A stretch of DNA of 64,000 nucleotides from Culex pipiens pallens (lineage: Eukaryota > Arthropoda > Insecta > Diptera > Culicidae), in assembly GCF_016801865.2 (NCBI RefSeq), contig NC_068939.1, forward strand, positions 41,640,747 through 41,704,746, given 5' to 3'. Shown here piece after piece: positions 1 through 10,608 of the stretch; positions within the stretch are counted from its first letter, which is position 1; each line of letters begins with the position of its first letter. The translations under genes were made by a program, and so were the position numbers. The notes beneath the pieces were generated by a model that was not told where the DNA came from, searched no databases, and saw only the letters and a program-made list of their open reading frames with translations.

Positions 1-160
1 GAATGTCTTGGTGGTTTTAAGTAAATCAATGTTCAGGAAAAATGTTACGAGGTACATCAAAAGATATAAAATAATAATCACTATTTATGGAAATCGAAAA
101 AAAAAAACACTGACAGGATAACTCTTCCAACAAATATTCAACGATTATAAGAATCTATTA

Positions 161-1091
161 CCGTAAAACGGGGTGACTTTGATAGCCGGGGTGACTTTGA
201 TAGGTTTGCGATTTTTCCGCAAAATGAAGAGTACAATTAAAATACGTACGGAATGGTTTAGAATCATACTGACCGTGGTAGAGAAGTGTTCAAAGTACCT
301 CAAGAAGAACTTTTCATAAAATTTTGAAAAGTTTAAAAAGTTAGTTAACTATAGTTAAGAAATTGTTAATGAAAGTCATAATTTTAAACTTCTCAAAGTG
401 TCTTGATTTTCTCAATGAACATGATTTTTAATCGGAAAACGGAATGCATTTTCGGATTCTTTGGACAATTTTCCACTAGGAGAAGGTTAAAAAAGTTTGT
501 AAATAATAAATAATATGTGTTTTGAAACACAATTTAAAAAAAAATCTCCAAATTAAAAGGCAATTTCAGTTGAACAAATTTCATGTAAAATGTGAAAACT
601 TGTGATTCGTGCTTCGAATTCAGTATAAAATGCAATATAAATCGATAATTTTACAAACAAAACTAGTTTTAACAAATTTCAGGCAAAATTCCGACTTTTT
701 AACAATTTTACCTAAAATTTATATGTATTTGCTAAAAAGCTTATACACTTAGCTAACTAAATATAAACATTGATTTTTTTTCTTAAAAACTATATCAACT
801 ACTTTAGTGATGGTACATTTAGCGTACAAATAAAGTTTGAACATCTTAAGTATGATTTTAACAAGAAAAACTATGACTATCAAAGTCACCCCGGAATTAA
901 AACTAAGAAGTTTTAACGTAACTATTTTTCTAAACATCATTGAAAAAACTTTTTTTCCGATATAGTGCATGGACTTTGTGTGGTCTATCCCAGTACATGT
1001 TTTAAAAATAATAATCTTGAGAAAAACCTTACCTGTTGGAAAATATTCTAAAAACAAATCGAAATCCTATCAAAGTCACCCCGGTTTACGG
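161..1091. mobile_element. TA-flanked MITE (Tc1/mariner-like), ~931 bp
   Basis: The ends are near-perfect inverted repeats of about 25 bp (CCGTAAAACGGGGTGACTTT and its complement, one mismatch). Both are flanked by TA (159-160, 1092-1093). The inner part of the terminal repeat recurs once more inside each end (181-202 and 873-895). Copy 2 of the host element has a single TA at the corresponding point near 24718, which is the empty site. No coding frame of note; transposase would have to come from elsewhere. Confidence 0.75.
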
Positions 1092-1371
1092 TACTTGGAA
1101 CTCAACTTGCGCATTTTGTTTATAACTTTGTAAAAAAAATTAAAAGTGTCTCGCTTTAAATGTTTCAAACTGACATCGAATATCAAAAAAAAAAAGTTGC
1201 AACTAATTTTGAAATCATCATTGAATATGTTAAAGATATCGATTATCTTAATGTTTATTATTTCTCTACTAAAATCTGAGAATGTTGATCCTTAGGCAAA
1301 CTATTTTGATATTGTGAATACAAAGAGACGAGTTGTTCCTTTTAATTCCGCTATATATTTTTAATATCTTG

Positions 1372-1414
1372 ACAGATACGTATTTCGTCTACTACTTGCA
1401 GACTTCATCAGTGT
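1372..1414 (-). ncRNA. candidate hammerhead ribozyme (minus-strand arm)
   Basis: This is the mirror copy, in the left arm of the palindrome, of the motif described at 1738-1780. It has the same core and stems but is read on the minus strand. Confidence 0.4.
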
Positions 1415-1737
1415 TCTGTTCTCGACTGAAGGTTCATCGCTGGTGTATCCGTATTTGTAGTTACTGTAGGTACTACCTCCTCGTTCTTCTTTTGTGCCTG
1501 TATAGGTAACAGCTTAAACAGCCACGTTGAGCCGTTACCTGAATCCTTGTTGAGTAAACGTTTGTTGCCTGCCTTGAAGATTTCCAACAAACGTTTACTC
1601 AACAAGGATTCAGGTAACGGCTCAACGTGGCTGTTTAAGCTGTTACCTATACAGGCACAAAAGAAGAACGAGGAGGTAGTACCTACAGTAACTACAAATA
1701 CGGATACACCAGCGATGAACCTTCAGTCGAGAACAGA

Positions 1738-1780
1738 ACACTGATGAAGTCTGCAAGTAGTAGACGAAATACGTATCTGT
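1738..1780 (+). ncRNA. candidate minimal hammerhead ribozyme
   Basis: The core CTGATGA lies at 1741-1747 and GAAA at 1766-1769. Stem II pairs 1749-1752 with 1762-1765 (GTCT/AGAC). A very short stem III pairs 1769-1770 with 1775-1776 around an ACGT loop. Stem I pairs 1738-1740 with 1778-1780 (ACA/TGT). The predicted cleavage point follows C1777. The unusually short stem III is the form described for hammerheads in Penelope-like retroelements. An unpaired A1748 between the core and stem II is non-canonical and could lower activity. Function is not shown by sequence alone. Confidence 0.45.
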
Positions 1781-2646
1781 CAAGATATTAAAAATATATA
1801 GCGGAATTAAAAGGAACAACTCGTCTCTTTGTATTCACAGTAATGCATTCTGCTAAAACGCTCAACCAAACCACAATTTTGATATTGTTGCAAATTATCG
1901 TTGAACAAATCCCAAGATTTCAGGATGGGATAGGATTTCAAGATAAAAAAATATCCGTGACCTAAAAAATATTTAACCTGTGGATTTTTGTTTTTATCCA
2001 ATTCCAAGTTTTTTCATATATTTTCATGGAGGCGCACGACCATTCATGAAGCTTTGTTTCAGGTGAAGATGCAAGAAGTATCGCGAGCCTCCTTTTGAAT
2101 ATATAAAAAAAATGAAAATTGAAATAAATCCAAAATTCCGAGGTAAAATATTTTCTAGGTCACGGATATTTGAAAAGGACCCCTTAAGCGTCCTTACCAC
2201 GAAGATTTTTTAGATACATTGATTTGTAATAATAAACGTCTTCAGCCTTGGCGTGATGTCCATGTACGTCTTAAAAATATCAATGGAGCTTTAAAACATA
2301 GTTTCGTTTTAAATTGTTATTTAAAAAAATAAGGTGACTATGATAGTAACTGTGCTTCTTATAAATGTCTTTTAATGATCATTAAAAAAATAACAATTTA
2401 ATAATTTAGCTTTTAACAATTTAATGAAAATTTGAGGTTAAGTAAATAGATCCAAATTTACTTAAAAACTGTTCTTCTGAAAATGCCTTCAAAACTGGCG
2501 TGTTTTATTTCTGTTTCAATAATGTCAAAAACTTGTATAACTTAAAACTTTTTTCCGGTTTTTTCCACTTGAAGAGTTTTTTAATAATCCTATTTATCAA
2601 TGTTTTCGAAATAATTGTATAACTTTTGAAATATTTAAAAATATGT

Positions 2647-2800
2647 GGTGTCGGAGTCGGAGTCAGAGCCAACCATTTTTTTAAATCTGGAGTCGGAGTT
2701 GGAGTCGGCTAGAGTTGGTGGGCCGGAGTTGGAGTCGGAGTCAGTTGGATCTGAAAGCCGGAGCCGGAGTCGGAGTCGGAGTCGCTTGAAATATGACCCG
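2647..2800. repeat. GGAGTC-type hexanucleotide array
   Basis: These are subterminal repeats of the hAT-type element, units GGAGTC/GGAGCC. The same arrays (as GACTCC) occur at 23529-23675 and 25219-25420, at both ends of copy 2. They produce low-complexity Ser/Glu, Ser/Asp or Ser/Arg frames that are not genes. Confidence 0.85.
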
Positions 2801-2876
2801 ACTCCGCAGCCCTGGTGGCAGGTCAGTGATTCAGCAAAAAAAAAAGTTCAGGTGTGACTCAAGTGACTGTTATCAA

Positions 2877-2885
2877 TCAGTCAGT
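2877..2885 (+). promoter_or_regulatory. possible initiator (overlapping TCAGT motifs)
   Basis: Two overlapping TCAGT motifs, the arthropod initiator consensus, lie about 165 bp before the ATG of the first ABCA gene. They sit in the 232-bp stretch left between the transposon end (2814) and the coding start. No TATA box stands at the right distance. This is a weak call. Confidence 0.2.
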
Positions 2886-3046
2886 CAAGCAATCGTGCTC
2901 GATGAATCATTCATGACGCACTTGTTGTGAGTAGGAGCTGTTGTAGCCGTTGACTGTTCAACGTTATATGGAGTAATCAACGATTGTATTTTGGATTATT
3001 GCTTGCAATTACGGATAGAGTGATATCGATTTTGGGCACCGTAACG

Positions 3047-6000
3047 ATGACTAACAGTTGGGACAAGTTCAGTCTTCTACTGTGGAAGAACTGGACCATC
3101 CAGAAGCGCCACTACATTCAGACGCTGTTTGAAATTCTTATACCGGCGCTATGCTGTTCTATGTTGATACTGGTACGAGGCTTGGTAGACCCGGAGCAAG
3201 TCGCAGAGCCAACGATCTTCGCGCCGATGCCGGCAAATACCTTTCCTGGAATGCCGATAGTCTTAACACCATCAATCCCGAGAGTCGCGTACTCTCCGAA
3301 GAACCCAATTTTGGACGCCTTAGTGACGGATGCTCTCGAGAACCACATGATCAGTTCCTTCACCAACTTCACCCACGAAGGATACGCGAACGCCTTTCAG
3401 CTACAAGCTCTTCTAGTTCAGAAAAACTACTTTGTGGGAATCGAATTTAACGACGATTTGGCAAACATTACGGAACTTCCAGAGAAGATCGAGTTTGCCC
3501 TAAGATTTCCTGGTGAATCCCGTACAAACTCTTGGCTCTTTGCGAATTGGCGTACGTATTTGCTGGTGGTTCCGTTTTCACCGGGTGCTCGTAATCCGAA
3601 CCTTACCGATGGAGGAACTCCCAACTATTACTACGAAGGATTTGTGACGTTCCAGGCCGCACTGTCTAGTGCGATCGTGACCGCACGGAATCCACAGTTT
3701 CAAAGCAAGCAAATGGCGTTGAGGGTAGGTAAAAATAACCATTGAACTCCGACTCAATTACCCAACGACTTTCATCCATTCTAGCGCATCCCGTATCCCC
3801 CTTACTACGCTGACAAACTCCTCCCGGCGATGGAGCAGCTGCTTCCGTTGATCATCCTGATCGCCTTCTTCTACACCTGTATCAACACCGTCAAGTACAT
3901 CACGATCGAGAAGGAACGCCAGCTGAAGGAAGCGATGAAGATCATGGGTCTGCCAAACTGGCTTCACTGGACCGCATGGTTCGTGCGTTGCCTAGCATTA
4001 CTGCTGGTCACCATAACGCTGGTGACGGTCCTCATGACCGTAAGTCTCACCACCAACACCAACCTTGCCGTGTTGGAGTACGTGGACTGGTCGGTTTGGT
4101 GGGTGTTCCTGCTGGCGTTTGCGATCGCAACCATCTGCTTCTGCTTCATGATGAGCGTGTTCTTCAACAAAGCAAACACGGCGGCTGGGATCGCTGGGTT
4201 GATGTGGTTCCTGATGATGATGCCGTACAACATTACTGTGAGGGAGTACGATAGTATGGATACCGGCTCGAAGATCGCCCTCTGTCTGCTGTCTAACACG
4301 GCAATGTCATACGGAGTAATGAACGTGATCCGACTTGAGGGCAATCAGGTGGGTCTGCAATGGTCCAACCTGTTTACACCGTCCACTATGGACGACGGAC
4401 TAAGCGTAGGGGTAGTGATCATAATGTTACTGGTAGATGCCGTGATCTACCTGTTGATCGCACTGTACTTTGAACAAATCATGCCCGGCGAGTTTGGAGT
4501 GGCCAAGCCGTGGAATTTCCTGTTTACTAAAGAGTTTTGGATCCGTAACAAGGTGGGGGATGACTATCGAAACATGACCGTAAAGCCGGTTGATCAGAAA
4601 ACCATTGAACCAGATCCTCCGATTCAACGCGCCGGAGTTCGGATCATCAACCTGCGCAAGGTTTACAAAAAGAAGGTAGCCGTTGAAGGGTTAGATCTCA
4701 ACATGTACGAAGGTCAAATCACAGTACTACTAGGTCACAACGGCGCTGGGAAGACTACGACCATGTCCATGCTGACGGGGATGTTCTCACCGACCGCGGG
4801 AACGGCATTCGTCAACAATCACGACATCCGAACGGATATTGAAGGTGTTCGCCGGTCGTTGGGTTTGTGCCCGCAGCATAACGTCCTGTTCAACGAGCTG
4901 ACCGTTGCGGAACACATTCGGTTCTTTTCCCGGCTGAAGGGTGTCGCAAACGGTGACGTTCCAGCGGAGATCGACAAGTACGTCAACTTGCTTGAGCTTA
5001 CGGACAAGGCAAACGCTCAGTCACGAACTTTGTCCGGAGGAATGAAGAGGAAGCTCGCCGTTGGGATGGCACTATGCGGTGGATCCAAGGTTGTTCTGCT
5101 GGATGAACCGACCTCTGGGATGGACCCTTCGGCGAGAAGAGCACTGTGGGATCTGCTACAGAAGGAAAAGTCCGGTCGAACTGTTCTACTGTCGACGCAC
5201 TTTATGGACGAAGCTGACGTTCTTGGAGATCGCATTGCGATTCTCGCGGAAGGTTCCTTGAAGGCCGTTGGGACTCCATTCTTCCTGAAGAAGGCGTTCG
5301 GAGCTGGATATCGGTTGATCTGTGTCAAAGAGCCGCACTGTGACAAAGATCGCCTGCTAGGGATTCTACGGAAATACATTCCGGATGTGACGGTCGAAAC
5401 GGATATCGGGACGGAGTTGTCTCTTGTGCTGCGAGAGGAATACATTGCGGAGTTCCAACCGATGTTAGAGCAGCTGGAAGGAGAGATGGCACTGTGCGGC
5501 GTGTCCAGCTATGGGATTTCGTTAACAACCATGGAAGAGGTGTTTTTAAGATCGGGCAGTGACTCTTTTGTCAATGGTCCCGAGCGAATACAAGAGTCAT
5601 TAACAGCGGCATCAGGCGAATGTAAGTGTATGAGTCTGGAAAATTATAATATAAATTCTAACATTATTTCACTTTAACAGATGCCCTGGACAGTATGCGA
5701 CTTCTTAGTGGACATCAACTTCTATTGAACCAAATCAAAGCCCAGTTCATGAAAAAGCTCCTAATAACAATTCGTAGTCTTATTACGCTATCAATGCAAA
5801 TCCTAATACCGGTAGTGTTTGTCATCATGACCTACATCATAATATTAAACTCCAACGCGAATCGTGATCTACCACCTCTAGAGATCAAGCTCGATTCCTA
5901 CTCCCAGTCCGTTACCGTGCTGGAAGACCGATCCGCAGATATGCCGGTAGTACAAGCCTACAAAAATCTTGTAACCGCGCCAGGTCCAAACCACCAGCTC

Positions 6001-8132
6001 CTAACCACCGACGAAGACATGATCGACTTCATCCTGCAAAAATCCACCGAATCGATCGCCACCGTCAACACCCACTACTGGGTAGCGGCCTCCATCAACG
6101 AGACCAGCTCGACGGCCTGGTTCAACAACAAAGCCTACCACTCGGCACCACTGGCCCTCAATCTGCTCTTCAACGCGTTCCTCAAAACGAGCTGCCCAAG
6201 CTGTGAGATTCGAGTTACAAACAAGCCGCTGCCGTTCCGCCTGGAGACACGCTTCGGCCAGCTGGACACCGGCGCCAACTCGGGCTTCCAGCTGGCGTTC
6301 AACACCGGCTTTGCAATGGCTTTTGTCGGGGCGTTGTACATCATGTTTTACATCAGGGAACGGACTACGCGAGCGAAGCTGTTGCAGATGGTTAGTGGAG
6401 TGAACGTGGCGTTGTTTTGGGCGGTTTCCTTTGTATGGGACTATTTGGTGTTTTTGGTGGTTTGTGGGTTTTATTTGGGAACGGTAGCGGCTATTCAGCA
6501 GGACGGGTGGTCCACGGCGGAGCAGTTGGTTAAGGTGTTTTTGGTGCTGGTGCTGTTTGGCTTTGCGGTGATCCCTACGACGTATCTGTTTTCGTATTTG
6601 TTCGACGTACCGGCTACCGGATTCGTGAAGATGATCCTGTTCAATGTGCTTTCGGGTACGGTGTTCTTTACGGCGGTTACGCTGCTCAAGTTTGAAGGGA
6701 TCGATTTGAAGGACGTAGCGAATACTCTGGAGTGGGTGTTCATGTTCTTTCCGAACTTTGTGCTGAGCCACAGCTTGAACAATTTGAACAGGGTTGCCAG
6801 TACGGAGGCCCTTTGTGATCGTCAGTGCGAGCTGATTCCGTTTTGTACCAGAGAGCTGATGTGTTCGCTGCTGCCGCAGTGTTGTGACCAGGAGGTGTTT
6901 ACGTTTGAAGAAGGTGGGATCAACAGGAACTTGTTGTTTTTGGTGGGGATTGGAGTTTGCGCGTTTACGCTTATCATGCTGATCGAGTACAGGGTGTTCA
7001 AGGCGCTGTTTGATAGACGTATGGGCGGTCAGATTTTGGGGGTTGATTCCGAGCAGGATTCAGATGTACTGGAGGAAAAAAGGAGAATCGAAGTGATGTG
7101 TCCAGCAGAGATCAACAGCTATAATCTTGTCTTGAAGAATGTCTCCAAGTACTACAAAAAGTTCTGCGCCGTCAACGACCTCTCTGTAGGAATCACTCAT
7201 TCGGAGTGCTTCGGATTGCTTGGAATAAACGGTGCTGGGAAGACGTCCACGTTCAAGATGATGACAGGTGACGAGAACATCTCCGCCGGTCAAGCTTGGG
7301 TCAGCGGAATCAGCTTGCTTAACAACATGACACAAGTCCATCGACAGATTGGCTACTGCCCGCAGTTTGATGCCCTGCTGGATGATCTCACCGGAAGGGA
7401 GACACTTCGGATGTTCGCCCGCTTCCGTGGAGTTCAGGAAGCCGAACTTAACGGTGTAGCGTTGACGCTGGCCGAAGAGCTGAACTTTAGCAAGCACATC
7501 GACAAGCGAATCAAAGCGTACAGTGGAGGTAACAAGCGCAAGCTCAGTACGGCTCTTGCTCTACTTGGAAATCCGTCGGTAGTATATCTGGACGAACCGA
7601 CCACCGGAATGGATCCCGGTGCGAAGCGCCAGTTCTGGAACATGATGTGCAAGGTGCGCGAGTCCGGCAAAGCGATCGTGTTGACTTCACACAGCATGGA
7701 GGAGTGTGAAGCGCTGTGCACCCGGCTGGCGATCATGGTCAACGGCGAGTTCAAGTGTCTCGGATCGACGCAATACTTGAAGAACAAGTTCTCCGAGGGA
7801 TTCCTGCTGACGGTGAAGGTCAAACGGGGGGACGGTCGGTCGGACGCGCTGAAGCAATTTGTTGAGGAGAAGTTTACCGGAGCAGTTTTAAAGTGAGAGG
7901 TGTTAATGTTGCAATCTTGAACAGTAATTAATTGTTGTTATCTTCTTGCAGAGAGGAATACCTGGACTCGCTGAGCTTCCACATTCCCCGGACGGACCAG
8001 CGCTGGTCGGCCATGTTTGGGCTGATGGAGTCCTCAAGGGAGCGGCTCGGCATCGAGGACTACGCCCTAGGTCAAACCTCGCTGGAGCAAGTGTTCCTCT
8101 ACTTTACCAAGTATCAAAGAGAAAGTGAATAA
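3047..8132 (+). CDS. ABCA-family (ABCA3-like) lipid transporter, full length
   Basis: A full-size ABC transporter of subfamily A, expected to be a membrane ATPase moving lipids. Exons are 3047-3724, 3785-5621, 5681-7892 and 7952-8132; all introns are GT-AG and the joins stay in frame, giving 1635 residues. The ATG at 3047 is chosen over 2984 because the WDKF..LLWKNW..QKRH start matches both paralogues. A first membrane helix lies near residues 25-47, and large extracellular loops precede each membrane bundle. NBD1 has Walker A GHNGAGKTTT near 543, signature LSGGMKRK near 643 and Walker B VVLLDEP near 662. NBD2 has GINGAGKTST near 1353 and YSGGNKRK near 1452, then LDEPTTGMDP. It has fewer introns than the paralogues but shares three intron positions with them. 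The substrate cannot be told from sequence. Single open frames across both ATPase domains suggest it is functional. Confidence 0.93.
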
Positions 8133-8135
8133 TGT

Positions 8136-8141
8136 AATAAA
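8136..8141 (+). promoter_or_regulatory. polyadenylation signal AATAAA
   Basis: AATAAA lies 3 nt after the stop codon of the first ABCA gene, implying a very short 3' UTR. Confidence 0.5.
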
Positions 8142-9555
8142 GGCTGCATACAGAGAAGGGTGATTTTATCGGAAAATTGATCTCTGGTCTTGGGGGGTGG
8201 GTGCGTTTTCTTTGATCAGCTTTTGGTTCTGAACAGAAGAGTGTGTTTAAGATGATGCTGGCGATTAGGTTCGCTTGCATACACATTCCTTTGTTGGGAG
8301 GTTTGTTGTGAGTGTGCAGATTATCTTCCAGTCTAGTACTCTTTTTACTCTTTCTGCAGATATTGATGACATTGTAGTTCCAACATTATTTCAGAAGTTA
8401 TCATTTCAAGAAAACCTTCTATTGAAACGGAATTGAACAAAACGGGCATTCCAAGAAGTAATAATTTCATCAGTGTTGATCTAATTCATCACCTCTCCAT
8501 AACTCCCTTTCAGCGCGCTCCCTAAATGGAGCAACTTTCCGGGACCCGTGTTCGACCACGCGTCTGCGTTATTCCCAGAACCGTACCGTAAACTTCCTGG
8601 TCTGAGGAGAAATGGTTCATATATAATTCCCGCCAATTTTGGTTCTGATCTGCGTCAACGTCGGCACGTGGGCAACAAAACTCAACCGTTGCCGCACGTC
8701 GAGGCCAATAAATTGAGAGGTCCGATGGACTGTTGGCGTTGGCAGGTCTCGCCGCAGGTCACGGAATGTGTAGTTCCGTAAGGTTGGTAGTAAGCTGTTA
8801 AACACGGAAAGACGTCCCACAAATGGTTCCAACCTTCGAATCTAGGACCTTGCTGCTACCTGGCATGCCAAAACGCTGGCGCGGAGCTTCGGGTGTTCAA
8901 TTTGTGCTTTATGGCGCGTAAACTTGCTCACGACGTAAGGTCTCCGGCCATGGGTTGGCATCGAATTGATGGCTTTTGGGGGCCCTCGGGCGTGTGGGCG
9001 TGTGGGGCGCGACTACGACGTGTGTTGTTGGATAACTATATAACGGCCAACATGTGTTTGTGCGTGTGCGGAATCGTTTTTTTTGGGTCCAGGTTCGTGC
9101 CAGATATGGACGACAAAGTTGAGATAATATCTCCGCGTGCCGGGTACAAACTATCGTGCGGTCCAACTCCTTCGGGGTGAATTTGGTGTTGTGTTTTGGA
9201 CACAAGTTTTTGGAAGTGCAATCGAGATTTGGTGGTGGCGTTTATGATGGACTATTAGTGCGGTCCGAGGACGGCGATCACACTTCCGAGATCGTTTTGT
9301 TCGCTGGATTTGTGCTTGGGAAGGCCGGTTTTTGGAATGTGGGTCATTTTTTCATCTTATCAGATGATATAATCAATTTATTTTGCTGTAAAAAATGTGA
9401 TTTAATCACGATACTGTTTTACAGCTTTATTAGTGGTCCAAAGCAAACTAAATATATAGATTGCCTGTTTTACTGAGCCATGATTGATAGTTAAACGTTT
9501 ATTTGCAACAAACAGCAACAAAATTACCAAAACTGAAATGAACTTTCCAACATTT
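8142..9555. other. intergenic, no gene recognised
   Basis: Less AT-rich than the transposon blocks (much of 8500-9300). Short frames on both strands overlap and none shows a recognisable motif. It might hold regulatory or untranslated sequence. Confidence 0.5.
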
Positions 9556-9696
9556 CTGGAGTTTTTTTTGAAAAGGACCAATAAACCAAATTTTCAGTTT
9601 TTGCTTTGCCTGACTCAAGGCGGTTCTAAAAACACCCAAAAAGCAAAAAACTGGAAATTTGGTTTATTGGACCTTTTCAAAAAAAAAAAACTCCAG
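9556..9696. mobile_element. short hairpin MITE, ~141 bp
   Basis: Ends CTGGAG…CTCCAG with inverted arms of about 55 bp (AAAAGGACCAATAAACC and its complement) around a short centre. Flanked by ATTT on both sides (9552-9555, 9697-9700), a possible 4-bp target duplication. Confidence 0.6.
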
Positions 9697-10608
9697 ATTT
9701 GTTTAAATCTTTCTCTTCCAATACCTGCAAACTTCTATCAACATTACATCTGCTCACTGCATTTTCTCCAATTCGCTCGACCGCTAACCATGACACCAAC
9801 TGCCAAAAGACCAAATTTGGCATCCTATTGCTACCCCTCTCTAGCCCCGCAATTAGCAACTCCGTCGACGTGCTCATCAATGAGCAACAATCGCCAAAGC
9901 GGGTTGCTCTACGGCCAATCTGTTCCGCAAACACGCGTAACTAGCATCGGAGGGGCTCTTCTGGCAGCAAAGAAGCCATTGAGTGCATCCACCACCACAT
10001 TACACTGCCAATTTTGGGCCTCGGAAGGCAAACCAGTTCTGCGGGCCCAGCTGCCATGCCGTACCGTCCGCGCCAGAAACGGTTAGACCTCGTTATAGAT
10101 AGACCCGGCTCGGCCCGATGGTACAGGTGATCATCGAGTCTCTCGTTAAGCGTAACCGCTGATGCTGATGCTAGCAGTGCAACCATCATCTATCCATTCA
10201 TCCGTCGACGACGCTGTGGAAATCGATTTCGATCGGCCAAGTTTCAGATGTTGGTCGCGTGTGTTACATCAAAAAAGCGAATGCATGAGGCGAACGGAGC
10301 CCAAAATTGTAGGTTTTCAACTCTGCGACACTGTGCGAGATTTAGTAAAAAGTTATAATTTAGAAGTATTCTTTAATCAAGCACTGATGTTTATTTTTCT
10401 TAACTAATATTTTCTTTGGTACATTGTTTGCTATGAGTGAATTTATGAATAAAAATATTTTTTATTCAAACAAATGAATAGTCAGAGAAAAATATTTTTT
10501 TCGAACCATCAACTCTATCGACATGTCTGGATTACAGTCTGAATTACAGACAGCAATTTTGATTGCACTTTCATTCTCCAAATTTGGAAATTATTGTGTC
10601 AATTTTGT
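9697..10608. other. intergenic, no gene recognised
   Basis: The first half is moderately GC-rich, with overlapping frames on both strands (for example 9484-10086) that lack any family motif. It turns AT-rich after 10300. Nothing further can be supported. Confidence 0.45.

Larger units (their letters stand above)
1315..1876. mobile_element. Penelope-like palindromic insertion with 11-bp target duplication
   Basis: An almost perfect palindrome has 255-bp arms (1313-1567 and 1585-1839) around a 17-bp spacer. A 37-bp non-palindromic tail follows. The insertion is bracketed by TTTTGATATTG at 1304-1314 and 1877-1887, an 11-bp duplication that suggests target-primed insertion. The other copy of the host element has one such site (near 24560), so the empty site is known. 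Each arm holds a short open frame ending just before a hammerhead-like motif. That combination recalls terminal repeats of Penelope-like elements; the family assignment is inference. Confidence 0.6.
1..2814 (-). mobile_element. non-autonomous hAT-type element, copy 1 (left end outside window)
   Basis: The + strand is the reverse complement of the element at 23504-25430. Matching blocks run from position 1 (counterpart near 24883) to the terminus at 2814, which ends in CTCCGCAGCCCTG like the other copy. The subterminal part (2647-2800) is an array of GGAGTC-type hexamers. No transposase frame is visible. The copy is split by two later insertions (161-1091 and 1315-1876); removing both restores colinearity with copy 2. 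The far end, and therefore the 8-bp target duplication, lies upstream of the window. Confidence 0.75.

Noticed and set aside
2645..2857. Ser/Glu- and Ser/Arg-rich frame before the first ABCA gene (and Ser/Asp frame at 23451-23684, Arg/Ser frame at 25164-25433)
   Set aside because: These are translations of the GGAGTC/GACTCC hexamer arrays at hAT element ends.
2984..3046. Earlier in-frame ATG for the first ABCA gene
   Set aside because: The 21 extra residues have no counterpart in the two paralogues, which start just before WDKF.
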